DNA of 64,000 nucleotides, taken from Hymenobacter cellulosilyticus (lineage in GTDB: Bacteria; Bacteroidota; Bacteroidia; Cytophagales; Hymenobacteraceae). The notes below the pieces were generated by a model, which ran no database searches, was not told the origin of the DNA, and was given only the letters and a program-made list of their open reading frames with translations. The DNA lies in assembly GCF_022919215.1 (NCBI RefSeq), contig NZ_CP095046.1, forward strand, positions 310,001 through 374,000. Direction: 5' to 3'. Positions 10,048 to 18,981 of the stretch are shown here, piece by piece; within the stretch, counting starts at the first letter, position 1, and every line of letters begins with the position of its first letter. A program made the position numbers and the translations under genes.

Positions 10048-10106
10048 ACGTGCCGTAAAGGAATAACTAAAGTGAAGTCGCCGCCCCACTCCGCCGGGCC
10101 GGCCAC

Positions 10107-11089
10107 CTAAGAAGCCGGGGCCAGCGTCCGGTTGTACTTGTTGCGGTACTGTTTCGGCGAGAGGCCCGTCAGGCGCTTAAAAGTACTACGAAACGCCTTG
10201 GGGTCGGAGTAGCCTACCTGGTACATCACCTCGTTCACGTTTTCCAACGACGATTCCAGGCTGTTTTTGGCCGCCTCGATTTTCACCCGCTGAATGTATT
10301 CGACTACAGAGTTGGAAGTGGCTTTCTTGAAGCGCCGCTCCAGATTACGCCGCCCCAAAGCTAGCATATCGGCCAGCTGCTCCACGGTTATCTTCTCTTG
10401 ATAGTTGTCCTCAATGTACGTCTGGGCCTTTTTGATGGGCTCGTCGCCGTGCTCCTTCTGCCCGTTGAACATGATGAAGGCCGACTGGCTGACCCGTTCA
10501 ATGTCAATCTGGAACACCTTGGCGCACACCAGCGCAATTTCGCGGCCGGCGTACTTTTCCACCAGGTACAAGACCAGATTGAGGTAGGAAAAGGCCCCAC
10601 CGCTGGAATAAATGCCGTGCTCATCAGTCACCACCCGGTCTTCCACCAGCTCGACTTGCGGAAACATGCGGCGGAAGTCGTGGGCGGCGGCCCAGTGCGT
10701 AGTGCACTGCCGCCCGTCAATCAGGCCGGTGGCAGCCAGCAGAAATGCGCCCAGGCACAGCGAAGCCACTTCGGCCCCGCCCCGGTACTGCTCGATTATC
10801 CAGGGCAGAAAGTCGCGGTTGCGGGCCAGGGCCACGGCCGGGTCCCCATCCACGGCCGGGATAATGACCAGGTCGGTTTTAGGTACGTCAGTAGTCAGGT
10901 GGGGGTGTACACTGAGTACAGCCCGCCGCACACCGGCGTCTCGGACGTCAGGCCTACCAGCTGAATGTCGAACAGCGGGGGCTTATCCAGGCGGCGCAGT
11001 AAGGCATTCACTTCCGAGAAAACCAGGCGGGGCCCCTCGATGCTGCCCAGAACGGCTCCTTGCGGAACGAGGATGGCAATGTGCTTCAT
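10107..11089 (-). CDS. GlxA-family transcriptional regulator: DJ-1/PfpI plus AraC HTH (frameshifted)
   Basis: About 327 residues. The N-terminal DJ-1/PfpI-like domain (HIAILVPQGAVLGSIEG, DLVIIPAVDGD, ASLCLGAFLLAATGLIDG) is followed by an AraC-type double HTH (ITVEQLADMLALGRRNLERRFK; VGYSDPKAFRSTFKRLTG). This is the GlxA/FtrA arrangement. The frame breaks in the G5 run at 10901-10905; restoring one base gives SVYTPHLTTDVPKTD. Start at 11089 gives MKHIAILVPQG. It is divergent from the VOC-family gene at 11278, which may be a target. Effector unknown. Confidence 0.88.
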
Positions 11090-11277
11090 AAGAGAAAAGT
11101 TAAGGAAAGCGGGTGTCGCAATCAACCCTGAATTCGTCGGAATCGCCCCCTATATAGCGCCCCGGCATTACTAATTTTGTTGGCGCCACAAGGTAATCAG
11201 CAGGCCAATAATACTATATATATTAGTAAAAATTATTGCCTGCCTCAACTTCATTTCTCACTTTCTTTCTTCACTCC

Positions 11278-11700
11278 ATGAAAACGCCCCGCCTGACTCC
11301 CTACCTCACCTTTAACGGCACCTGCCGCGCCGCCATGACCTTCTACCAGCAGTGCCTGGGCGGCGACCTGATGATTCAGCCCTTTGCCGGCACGCCCGCC
11401 GCCGAGCAAGTCGGGCCCGAAGGCCAGGAGAGCGTGCTGCACGCCATACTGACTACCGAGGACCTGGTGCTGATGGCCTCGGATGCGGGTATGCACCAAA
11501 TCACGAAGGGCAACATGATTTCCTTGTCGGTGAACTGCCAGAGTGAGGAGGAAATTGCCGCGCTGTTCCGGCAGTTTGCCGAAGGCGGCACCATTATCAT
11601 GCCTCTGGAAGATACTTTCTGGGGCGCCCGGTTCGGCATGCTCACCGACCAGTTCGGCATCGACTGGATGTTTAACTACGACAAACCCGCTGCGCAGTAG
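11278..11700 (+). CDS. VOC-family (PhnB/glyoxalase-like) protein
   Basis: A 140-residue protein of the PhnB-like branch of the vicinal oxygen chelate fold: PYLTFNGTCRAAMTFYQQCLGG at the start, later LMASDAGMHQ, VNCQSEEEIAALF, DTFWGARFGMLTDQFGIDWMFN. Many relatives have no known reaction. The start at 11278 gives MKTPRLTPYLTFNG. A possible promoter element TAATTTTG sits at 11172-11179 in an AT-rich stretch between this gene and the divergent GlxA regulator, which leaves a leader of roughly 90 bases. Confidence 0.88.
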   Translation: MKTPRLTPYLTFNGTCRAAMTFYQQCLGGDLMIQPFAGTPAAEQVGPEGQESVLHAILTTEDLVLMASDAGMHQITKGNMISLSVNCQSEEEIAALFRQFAEGGTIIMPLEDTFWGARFGMLTDQFGIDWMFNYDKPAAQ

Positions 11701-11826
11701 TACAGGTTGATTGGGTGCCGGACCATGGGCAGTGAGGCGGTTTACCAACGCAGGCCGCTACTTCTCCGTACTACTGCGTGTGGCCCGGCTAACACGTCGG
11801 GGCCTCTCCACCCAATCACCACTGCT

Positions 11827-12144
11827 ATGAAACTCACGCTTGTTTTTGCGGCCCTGCTGGCCGGCTCCATGGGCACGGCTGCTGCCCAGTCGGGCAATTC
11901 GACGCCCAACACCACGACTCCCCAGACAACGCAGGCCGGCGCCAAAACCGAAGCCAGCATGCGTAAGCCCATGAACACGACTCCGGCCACCGGGCCCACG
12001 CGGGCTTCGCGGTCCAGCTCGACCATGAAATCGGCGCGCCAGGGTGGCGCCACGGGCAGCACCAACAGCGAATCCGTAGGCAAGAACAGCCGCGGTAAGC
12101 AAGGCACCGGAGCTGCTAAGAAGCCTGCTACCACCGGGCAATAA
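11827..12144 (+). CDS. Small secreted Ser/Thr-rich protein, unknown function
   Basis: 105 residues. A clear signal peptide (MKLTLVFAALLAGSMGTAAAQ) is followed by a low-complexity mature part rich in Thr, Ser, Gly, Ala and Lys, with no recognisable fold and net positive charge. Probably periplasmic or surface-exposed and disordered. The start at 11827 is the only ATG that yields a signal peptide. It is followed by a bidirectional terminator. I do not recognise the family; a second protein of like composition lies at 12817-13287. Confidence 0.7.
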   Translation: MKLTLVFAALLAGSMGTAAAQSGNSTPNTTTPQTTQAGAKTEASMRKPMNTTPATGPTRASRSSSTMKSARQGGATGSTNSESVGKNSRGKQGTGAAKKPATTGQ

Positions 12145-12168
12145 CCCGAGCCAGGGCTCTGCCCAGCA

Positions 12169-12223
12169 AAACGCCGGCTCCCTTACTTCTTTCCCACGGG
12201 ATGGAAGCAAGGGAGCCGGCGTT
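12169..12223. terminator. Bidirectional terminator hairpin
   Basis: Arms of about 15 bases around GCCGGCTCCCTT at 12169-12184 and its complement at 12209-12223 separate two convergent genes; a T-rich tail follows on the plus strand. Confidence 0.75.
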
Positions 12224-12245
12224 GTTTTACGCTCGAAGGCGGGGC

Positions 12246-12515
12246 TTACACGTGGGGCCGACGCGACAACCACTCGGCGGCTTCCCGGCCTACCAGGGCC
12301 TGGAAGGCATCCATATCGGCAGCTTTCAGCTTTTCACCCGACGACTTCTCGTAGGTTTCCCGGAGCTTATCGGCCAGGTGCTTGGTCTTTTTCGGCAGGT
12401 CTTTCTCCTGAATATTTTCCTCGTCCAGCAGACGAAACAGTTCTTCTTTGGGAATCGGGGACAGGCCGCCGGGCGCTACCCAGCCCGACGAGGGGTCATT
12501 CTGATTTTGAGCCAT
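12246..12515 (-). CDS. Small cytosolic protein of unknown function
   Basis: 89 residues, charged and helical (PKEELFRLLDEENIQEKDLPKKTKHLADKLRETYEKSSGEKLK), no signal peptide, no cysteine. It begins MAQNQNDPSSGWVAPGGLSP. Codon use matches the neighbours and it is bounded by a terminator on its 3' side, which supports a real gene. No family recognised; the length and charge would suit a small regulatory or stress protein, but that is a guess. Confidence 0.65.
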   Translation of the reverse strand: MAQNQNDPSSGWVAPGGLSPIPKEELFRLLDEENIQEKDLPKKTKHLADKLRETYEKSSGEKLKAADMDAFQALVGREAAEWLSRRPHV

Positions 12516-12816
12516 GATACTTATACGTTAACGGAAAGGATGCCTCATTGTACGCGGGGCCGGCAGCCAGTGTTAAGGGTTGAGCTCCGACCTGGTATCA
12601 TATTTCGAAAGCAGCTGTTGAGCTTGCTACCTAGGCAGCCCTGCCCATGCCTAGCGAAGCTCAACCGGGTAGCAAAAACAAGCAACTGACTCTGAAGAAC
12701 TTACTACATCAGCCACAATTTATTTCGAACACTGGCCACGTTGTGCGCGTAATCATCTGACTTACACTGCTTAAAGCACGGCTTTAGGCTTCCACACAAC
12801 CCAAACAACTGTTCTT
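12516..12816. other. Intergenic region between divergent genes
   Basis: About 300 bases less GC-rich than the flanks, between the leftward 89-residue gene and the rightward Ser/Gly-rich gene. It presumably holds both promoters. I see no hairpin, repeat or coding remnant that stands out. Confidence 0.5.
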
Positions 12817-13287
12817 ATGAAAAAGGTATTGATACTGGCCGCCGTTGTGGCCGCCTCCATGACTGCCGCCAAAGCTCAGACGACTTCGGGTACCAGCACT
12901 TCGGGTACTAGCACTTCGGGCAGCACCTCCGGCACTACGTCGGGCACCACTTCCGGCTCTATCACGGGCTCTACTGGCAGCACCACCAGCGGGGCTACGA
13001 CTGTAGGCACCACTACCTACGGCAGCACGTCCGGCTCTAGCTCTACTTCGGGCACTGGTTCCACTTCGGGCGCCACTACTTCCGGTAGCAGCGGCTCAGG
13101 CTCCATGACCAGCGGCTCGGGTTCGATGACCAGTGGTTCGGGCTCTGGCTCGGGTTCGGTAACCAGCGGTTCGCAAGGCTCTTCCGGCTCTAGCCGTAAA
13201 GCCACCCGCACCAAGCGTACCCGCTCGTCCAGCACTTCGGGCAGCACGACCAGTGGCAGCACGTCGGGCAGCACGACCGGCTATTAA
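12817..13287 (+). CDS. Secreted Ser/Thr/Gly repeat protein
   Basis: 156 residues: signal peptide MKKVLILAAVVAASMTAAKAQ, then an almost pure Ser/Thr/Gly sequence in irregular TSGS/TSGT steps, a short basic patch (RKATRTKRTRS) and a Ser/Gly tail ending in Tyr. There is no folded domain. Such a chain would be extended and flexible; it could be a surface or matrix protein, or a substrate for O-glycosylation, which Bacteroidota attach at Asp-Ser/Thr-hydrophobic sites, although that motif is not evident here. Function unknown. A strong terminator follows. Confidence 0.72.
   Translation: MKKVLILAAVVAASMTAAKAQTTSGTSTSGTSTSGSTSGTTSGTTSGSITGSTGSTTSGATTVGTTTYGSTSGSSSTSGTGSTSGATTSGSSGSGSMTSGSGSMTSGSGSGSGSVTSGSQGSSGSSRKATRTKRTRSSSTSGSTTSGSTSGSTTGY
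12880..13190 (+). repeat. Degenerate short tandem repeat encoding TSGS units
   Basis: The DNA repeats a 12-15 base theme (ACTTCGGGTACCAGC and variants) many times with varied synonymous codons, which means the amino-acid pattern is kept more strictly than the DNA. Confidence 0.7.
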
Positions 13288-13316
13288 GCAATACCGGTAG
13301 CTTTTTTAGCGCCAAT

Positions 13317-13360
13317 ACAAGAAAAAGCGCCTGACAGCAGTGTCGGGCGCTTTTTCTTGT
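13317..13360. terminator. Bidirectional terminator hairpin
   Basis: Twenty-base arms (13317-13336 and 13341-13360) pair with a single mismatch and end in T-runs on both strands, between the repeat protein and the convergent barrel gene. Confidence 0.8.
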
Positions 13361-13413
13361 TTGTTCAGGAAGCCTGCCAGCTCGATTTGCGCCGGGCACA
13401 CGGGAGACAGGTG

Positions 13414-14622
13414 TTATTGGCCAAAGGTATACCCCAAAAGCAAGGAAAATCCCTGCGCTCCGGCCAGGGTGTGGTCACCAGTTATTACTTCGGAGGTGCC
13501 GTCGAGCCGTTCGGTCCGCACTTCCAGTTGCATACTACCTTTTCCTAACCCCATGGAAAGCCCTGCCCCACCCATTAGACCAAGGTTGTACGAGCGCACA
13601 TCTATAGCAGAGTATGCATTAAGTCCCGGACGGCTAGGTCCACTTTCCCGGGCGGCTTCCCGTCTGGGGTTTATGGCACTAAGCACACCTGCTTGCACAT
13701 AGGGCTGGACTTTTTTAGTTGGCAAGGTGTACCGTAAAAATAATGGCACCTGTATCGAAGTTAAGTTTACGTGTACTAATTCGTCACCATTATTAAACTC
13801 CTGCTGGTACTCTTGCTTCTGGTACAGCGCCTGTAGATGCAGTAAAAATCGAGGATTGAAGCGCCCCGGCTGAAACATTATTCCTATTCCTAAGGAAGGT
13901 CCAAATCCAGATTCCAGTTTCTTATCTGTGTGATTTCCATAAGAAATAGTGGCCTGCTTCACCCCGCCCAGCACCATAAAGTGCGTTTTGGAAGTTTGCT
14001 GCTTGGCCACATATTGCTGCTGGCTGCCCATTACGCAGGTATTATAAGCGGAAAAGGTTTTAACCAGTGGTCCTTCTTTTAACTCCAGACGAGCTACCGT
14101 GGTCTGCACCGACGGACAATCGGCCATGATGCGCCACAGCACACTGCGGAAAGGATACGTGCGCTGCTGCATGGTCGTAGTACGGCGTTGCTGCTGGTCG
14201 TATACCGATTGGATAGTATCCTGCTGAATCAGGGCTTCGAGCGCGGCAGCGGAATTGCCACCAGCGTAGTAGACGTCCTTGCCGTGCTCATTAACGGAGT
14301 GATACAGCGACGCTTTGCCCAGCACCAAGGTTTGCACAAACACTGCTTTGGAGCCTGCCCCGGGCAACGCCCAGCTTTGCAGGTCGCGGCCGTTGGTAAA
14401 GCCGTAGCCACGAATCTGACCAGGCTGATATTCTGCTACTACCGCATCTGCGGTAGTTTTGAAGCGGCAAAGCAGGGCGTTACGCTCTTCACCCCGGTAG
14501 TCTACCGTGCCACGTGCAGTGTCGCCGGCTAATGATACGATATAACCGGGCCGGAAATTAGCTTGGGCCAATACAGCCGTACTGCTGGCCATCAAGGCTA
14601 GAAAAAGTACTTGTTTTTTCAT
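13414..14622 (-). CDS. Predicted outer-membrane beta-barrel protein, unknown function
   Basis: 402 residues starting MKKQVLFLALMASSTAVLAQ, a clear signal peptide. The first half is a soluble region (PGYIVSLAGDTARGTVDYRGEERN) of a type common at the N-terminus of Bacteroidota surface proteins. The second half has alternating hydrophobic strands (FNPRFLLHLQALYQKQEY, SIQVPLFLRYTLP, VQPYVQAGVLSAI, SYNLGLMGGAGLSMG) and ends SLLLGYTFGQ, with the aromatic near the C-terminus typical of barrels of the PorT-like class. GC content is lower than the neighbours. Start chosen at the signal peptide. Confidence 0.75.
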   Translation of the reverse strand: MKKQVLFLALMASSTAVLAQANFRPGYIVSLAGDTARGTVDYRGEERNALLCRFKTTADAVVAEYQPGQIRGYGFTNGRDLQSWALPGAGSKAVFVQTLVLGKASLYHSVNEHGKDVYYAGGNSAAALEALIQQDTIQSVYDQQQRRTTTMQQRTYPFRSVLWRIMADCPSVQTTVARLELKEGPLVKTFSAYNTCVMGSQQQYVAKQQTSKTHFMVLGGVKQATISYGNHTDKKLESGFGPSLGIGIMFQPGRFNPRFLLHLQALYQKQEYQQEFNNGDELVHVNLTSIQVPLFLRYTLPTKKVQPYVQAGVLSAINPRREAARESGPSRPGLNAYSAIDVRSYNLGLMGGAGLSMGLGKGSMQLEVRTERLDGTSEVITGDHTLAGAQGFSLLLGYTFGQ

Positions 14623-15000
14623 GAATTCAACACTTATACAGTAAGCAAAGGGCGCAAAGCTACGCCGAATGGCGGAGTTAGAAAGGATAACCTGCCTGCT
14701 CATCGGAACCCAGGCAGCCCGGGAAGCTGCACGAGGCAGAGTCGGACACAAGCCCTGAATTTTACCCCAGGGTTTACTAAGAAAAATTATATCAATCTGG
14801 CAACTGGCTAAGTTGAGAGATGGAATAATCTTTATGAACGAGCAAAAAATAGTCGTTATGCATAATTATTTATACAACATAACATTCTATCATACAGTAT
14901 CTTAAATTAAAGTGCCGATTTCACAAGAAGTTCTACGCCATGCTAAGCTGCGCGGGATTAAGTAATTTTGGGCGGCTAAAATTTCTTACGCCCTGATTTT
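14623..15000. other. AT-rich intergenic region between divergent genes
   Basis: 378 bases; 14780-14930 is strikingly AT-rich for this genome, with many TTAT/ATAA steps. It must hold the promoters of the barrel gene (leftward) and the dipeptidase (rightward). No coding remnant or clear repeat seen. Confidence 0.6.
14963..14970 (+). promoter_or_regulatory. Bacteroidota -7 promoter element (TAATTTTG)
   Basis: A perfect TAnnTTTG match 30 bases before the dipeptidase ATG at 15001. I do not see a good TTG element at -33, so this rests on the -7 box and position. Confidence 0.45.
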
Positions 15001-16256
15001 ATGCAAAATTCTTACCTACGCTTGCTGCCGGTTCTGCTGGCGCTGCATGGCCCTCTCCTCAGCCAGGCACAGAAAGCCGATCCGGCTCTGGTAGCCAAGG
15101 CAAATGGTATTCATAACCAGGCTTTCGTGCTGGATTCTCACCAGGATACCCCTATCAACCTGATGAAGCCGGGCTTCGACCTAGCCAAGGAGCACGACGC
15201 GAAAGAAGCTCAGGTAGACCTGCCCAAGATGCAGCGCGGCGGCCTCGACGGTGCTTTCTGGGCGGTGTATATGGGCCAGGGGCCGCGCACTCCCGAGGGC
15301 AACGCGGCGGCTAAGCAGGAAGCCCTGACCATTTTCAACGCTATTCGCTCTACCATTCAGGCCAACTCCAGCCAGCTGGACTTGGCTACGACCGAGGAGC
15401 AGGCCCTGCAGATCCGGCGCGTAGGCAAGCGGGCCATTTTTATCGGGATGGAAAATGCCTACCCCATCGGGCAGGACCTGAGTTCCCTGAAGTCGTTCTA
15501 CGATTTGGGCGTGCGCTACATTACCCTGTGCCACGGTTCCAACAACGACGTCTGCGACTCCGCCACCGACCCCAACGGGCCCGAGCACCAGGGCTTGAGC
15601 GCCTTTGGCAAGCAGGCCGTGGTGGAAATGAACCGCCTGGGCATGATGATCGATGTGTCGCACGCCTCCGACTCGACATTTTATGACGTGCTGCGCCTGA
15701 CCAAGGCACCCATCATTGCCTCGCATTCTAGCAGTCGTACCCTGAGCAACGTGCCCCGCAACCTGAGCGACGATATGCTCCGGGCCCTGGCCAAAAACGA
15801 CGGGGTGGTGCAGGTGAACCTCTACAGCGCCTACGTGAAGACCGAAGCCAAGACGCCCGAGCGCCTGGCCGCCGAGCAGGCTTTCTTCACTAAGTGGAAT
15901 ATCAAGAACTTCCTGAACGTGTACGGCCTGCCCGCCGCCGACCAGCAGCAGGCCCAGGCCGAGCGCCTCAAGCTGGAAGAGCAGTTTCCGGTGGCCCTGG
16001 CCACGGTGCAGGACGCGGCCAACCTGATTGACCACATGGTGAAAGTGGCTGGCATTGACCACGTCGGCATCGGCACCGACTTCGACGGGGCACCCGCCTC
16101 AACGGCCTGGCCGACGTGAGTGAGCTGCCCGCCCTGACCCTGGAGCTGGTAAAGCGTGGCTACTCGGAAAAGGACATCTTTAAAATCTGGAGTGGCAACC
16201 TGTTTCGGGTGATGAAGGCCGTAGACAAGGCCCGTAGCCTGGTCGTGAAGAAGTAG
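15001..16256 (+). CDS. Membrane dipeptidase, peptidase family M19 (frameshifted)
   Basis: About 418 residues with a cleavable signal peptide, thus periplasmic. M19 dipeptidases are zinc enzymes that cut dipeptides. Visible motifs: LDSHQDTPINL near the start (HxD metal ligands), YITLCHGSNNDVCDS, MIDVSHASDSTFYDVL, PIIASHSSSRTLS, HVGIGTDFDG. The frame breaks in the G4 run 16087-16090; one more G restores DFDGGTRLNGLADVSELPAL and carries through to the stop at 16254-16256 with the usual C-terminus (IFKIWSGNLFRVM). All catalytic motifs precede the break. Confidence 0.92.
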
Positions 16257-16282
16257 CGCCTGCTGACCACGCCGTTTTACGC

Positions 16283-16318
16283 CAACGGCCGGCTTTCCCG
16301 CGGGAAAGCCGGCCGTTG
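16283..16318 (+). terminator. Perfect palindromic terminator
   Basis: Two 18-base arms (16283-16300, 16301-16318) are exact complements with no spacer, followed by a T5 run. It ends the dipeptidase transcript and may serve the convergent gene as well. Confidence 0.8.
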
Positions 16319-16338
16319 CTTTTTGCGGGTGTTGCCGC

Positions 16339-17130
16339 CTACCTGCGGGCGGGGGTAACCGTGGGGGCGCCCAGCAGAAACTTGACCGGGAAGATGCATT
16401 CCACGGCCACGGGCTGGCCGGCCACCTGGGCCGGTATCCAGCCGTTGGCCATGCTCTGCACCACGCGCAGGGCTTCCTCGTCGCAGCCGGCGCCAATGCC
16501 CTGCGTGACGTGGTAATCGGAGCAGGTGCCGTCCTTGCCGATGGTGAAAGCCACCTGTACGCTGCCGCTCACGCCGCTGCGCATGGCCTGGGGCGGATAT
16601 TTCAGGAGCATCAGTTGGCTGGAAATGGCCGAGGAGCCTCCAATGTAGACCGGTGCCACATCGGGCCAGGTCTGGCCGCTGGCGGTGGGCTCCCGCAGGG
16701 TCACCGACAGGCTCTTGCTCTTGCCGGGCCGCGCGTATACCAGCTGGCGGGCATCGTAGTCGTACTTCTGCTCCAGCTCGCCCTTGGTGGTGTAGAACTC
16801 CCAGAGGCCCGTACGCTGGTCGTTCTGGTAAGCTCCTTTGGCTACCACGGTGGCTCCGCTCAGGTCGTAGCTGGTCCAGATGCTGTCCTTGCGGCCCTGG
16901 GTGTAGTATCCCTGGGTAGACAAAGCCAGCTGCCGGCCCCGGTACAGGGTGTAGGGGCCGTGCTTGACCGATTTGTCGGATTTGAGCACGTAATACACCT
17001 CGTTGGAAATGGGCGTGGTGCTGTAGTTGGTGACTTTCTTGGTTTCCTGCCCAAAGCTGAGCCGCGGAACGGTCAGCAAAGGCAGCAGGAAAAAGGACGA
17101 AGCAGCTAGGTGGGATAAACGCAGACGCAT
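16339..17130 (-). CDS. Secreted MORN-like/TonB C-terminal-domain protein
   Basis: 263 residues with a signal peptide (LSHLAASSFFLLPLLTVPRLSFGQ). The middle has MORN/YwqK-like strands (KHGPYTLYRG, GYYTQGRKDSIWTSYDLSG, GAYQNDQRTGLWEFY). The C-terminus is a TonB-type domain (YPPQAMRSGVSGSVQVAFTIGKDGTCSDYHVTQGIGAGCDEEALRVVQ). It lacks the N-terminal membrane anchor and proline-rich linker of true TonB, so it is unlikely to energise transport. It is a close paralogue of the next upstream gene (17250-18024). The start at 17130 gives the signal peptide. Confidence 0.82.
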   Translation of the reverse strand: MRLRLSHLAASSFFLLPLLTVPRLSFGQETKKVTNYSTTPISNEVYYVLKSDKSVKHGPYTLYRGRQLALSTQGYYTQGRKDSIWTSYDLSGATVVAKGAYQNDQRTGLWEFYTTKGELEQKYDYDARQLVYARPGKSKSLSVTLREPTASGQTWPDVAPVYIGGSSAISSQLMLLKYPPQAMRSGVSGSVQVAFTIGKDGTCSDYHVTQGIGAGCDEEALRVVQSMANGWIPAQVAGQPVAVECIFPVKFLLGAPTVTPARR

Positions 17131-17249
17131 GGAGGGAATAAAAAGGAAGCAGTAATACGAAGTAACCGCGCAAAGCCAACCGGCCCCACGCTCTTCAAAG
17201 ATACCCATCTACCCCCACTCCGCCCAGCGCGCCACGTCTTTCAGCCAGC

Positions 17250-18024
17250 TTACGGGCGGGGCTGTATACTCAAAAACTTCACCGAGAACAGCACCTCCGA
17301 AGCAACCGGCTGCCCGCCGGCTTCGGCTGGAATCCAGTCGTTGGGCAGCTTTTTAAGCATTTCCAGCATGGCCGCGTCGCAGCCGCTGCAGGTGCTGGGT
17401 ATTACGCGCCAGTTCGAGATTTTGCCATCGGCCCCGATGGTGCCCACGATTTGAGCCTGACCATTCATGCGGCCCACTACCCCGATGCGGGGAAACTGCA
17501 GGGTGCTTTGGTGCCCCTGAAAAGCCGCCATGCCGCCCAGGTACTGCGGGTCCATGTCGGGCCGTTGGGGTTTGCCGTCGGGCCGGGCGTGAGCAGGCGC
17601 ACGGGCAGTAGGCCGGGGTGGCCCTCGGGCGGCTAAGCAGCACCTGGTGAGTGGTGTAGTCGTATTGCTGTTCCAGGCCGCCGTTACCGTTGTAGAAGCT
17701 CCAGACGCCCACGGGCTGGTCGTTGCGGAAGGCGCCATTCACCAGGACACGGCCGGTTTCGGCGTACTCGGTCCAGGTACTGTCGCGGCGGCCCTGGCGG
17801 TAGTAGCCCACGGCGGCGGGCTGTCGGCTGGAGCCCTGGTGCACCTCGTAGCGGCCGTGGCGCACGTTTTTATCGGACTTCAGCACGTAGAATACTTCCC
17901 GGGCAAGCTGGCCGTCGGCCTTGCTGACTTTGCGGGTTTCCTGCCCGAAGCTGAGCAGCGGCAGAATCAGCAGTGGGGCCAGCAGCAAGCGAGAAGGCGA
18001 AAAAGGGAACAGCAGATGCGGCAT
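17250..18024 (-). CDS. Paralogue of the MORN-like/TonB-C protein (two frameshifts)
   Basis: About 258 residues when repaired. Signal peptide (RLLLAPLLILPLLSFGQ), then EVFYVLKSDKNVRHGRYEVHQG and GYYRQGRRDSTWTEYAETG, strand for strand like the protein at 16339-17130, and a TonB-like end (GRMNGQAQIVGTIGADGKISNWRVIPSTCSGCDAAML). The frame breaks twice, at the GGG runs 17626-17628 and 17580-17582; restoring one base at each yields SRPEGHPGLL and LTPGPDGKPQRPDMDPQYLGG, which align with the sibling. The two genes are a tandem duplication. Confidence 0.8.
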
Positions 18025-18185
18025 AGCTAATAAGGTAGTATCGGGGATTAAGCAGGAATAAAGAACTTTGCAGACTCGTAATAACGTAGGACGCTAGGCG
18101 CTTACGCGGCCAAATGTAAAACTTCCGGCGCGGCCGGCAATAGTGCCGAACCCGGGTTTAGGCTGATTCTTTTTCCTTTTTCCCT

Positions 18186-18812
18186 ATGACTTCTTCCCCC
18201 ATTACCACCATCGTTTTCGACCTGGGCGGCGTGCTTATCGACTGGAACCCGCGCTACCTCTACCAGAAGCTGATTGCGGATGAGCAGCAGATGACGCACT
18301 TTCTGAGCACCGTCACGACTCCCGACTGGAACGAGGAGCAGGACGCGGGCCGCAGCATTGCCGAGGGCACGGCCCTGCTGGTGCAGCAGCACCCCGAGCA
18401 CAAGGAGCTGATTGAGCACTTCTACGGCCGGTGGCCCGAAATGCTGGGCGGCCCCATTCAGGGCACTGTGGACGTGCTGACCGAGCTGCGCGCCAGTGGC
18501 CGCTACCACCTGTATGCCCTGACCAACTGGTCGGCCGAGACGTTTCCGGTGGCCCTGGAGCAGTTCGAGTTTCTGCACTGGTTTGAGGGCATCGTGGTAT
18601 CGGGCACGGAAAAGTCGCGCAAGCCCTTCCCCGACTTCTACCACACGATGTTCACCCGCTACAGCATTGAGCCGGGTCAGGCCCTATTCATCGACGACAA
18701 TGAGCGGAACATCCTGGCCGCCCAGGCCGTGGGTATGCAAACCATCCACTTCCTCTCGGCCGAGCAGCTGCGCGAGGAACTACGGGAGCGGGGCGTGCTG
18801 GAGAAGGCATAA
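18186..18812 (+). CDS. HAD-superfamily hydrolase (HAD-IA, YihX-like)
   Basis: 208 residues, cytosolic. Motif I FDLGGVLIDWNP near residues 10-21 supplies the nucleophile Asp; motif II is in ALTNWSAE; motif III Lys in GTEKSRKPFPDFY; motif IV FIDDNERNI. This matches small-molecule phosphatases of the YihX type that act on sugar phosphates, but the true substrate is unknown. The start at 18186 places motif I at the usual distance. The downstream gap contains a REP-like palindrome and a tandem repeat. Confidence 0.92.
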   Translation: MTSSPITTIVFDLGGVLIDWNPRYLYQKLIADEQQMTHFLSTVTTPDWNEEQDAGRSIAEGTALLVQQHPEHKELIEHFYGRWPEMLGGPIQGTVDVLTELRASGRYHLYALTNWSAETFPVALEQFEFLHWFEGIVVSGTEKSRKPFPDFYHTMFTRYSIEPGQALFIDDNERNILAAQAVGMQTIHFLSAEQLREELRERGVLEKA

Positions 18813-18817
18813 CACGT

Positions 18818-18916
18818 GTCATCCTGAACGAAGTGAAGGACCTTATGGGATACGAACGACAAGCGTCACAACGACTTGTTCTGACGTGATAAGGTCCTTC
18901 GCAAGCTCAGGATGAC
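18818..18916. repeat. REP-like inverted repeat (GTCATCCTGA... family)
   Basis: Arms at 18818-18846 and 18889-18916 begin and end with GTCATCCTGA / TCAGGATGAC and share AAGGACCTTAT; the spacer itself has weaker internal pairing. The arms differ at a few positions (ACGAAGTG against GCTTGCG). This is the layout of dispersed extragenic palindromes; I know near-identical motifs from other Hymenobacter-type genomes, but copy number here needs a genome search. Confidence 0.75.
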
Positions 18917-18981
18917 AGGCGGTATTTCACGAAACGCGCCACGGGTGGAAGCGGCGGCCTTACGGAATACCCGCAGGGTCC

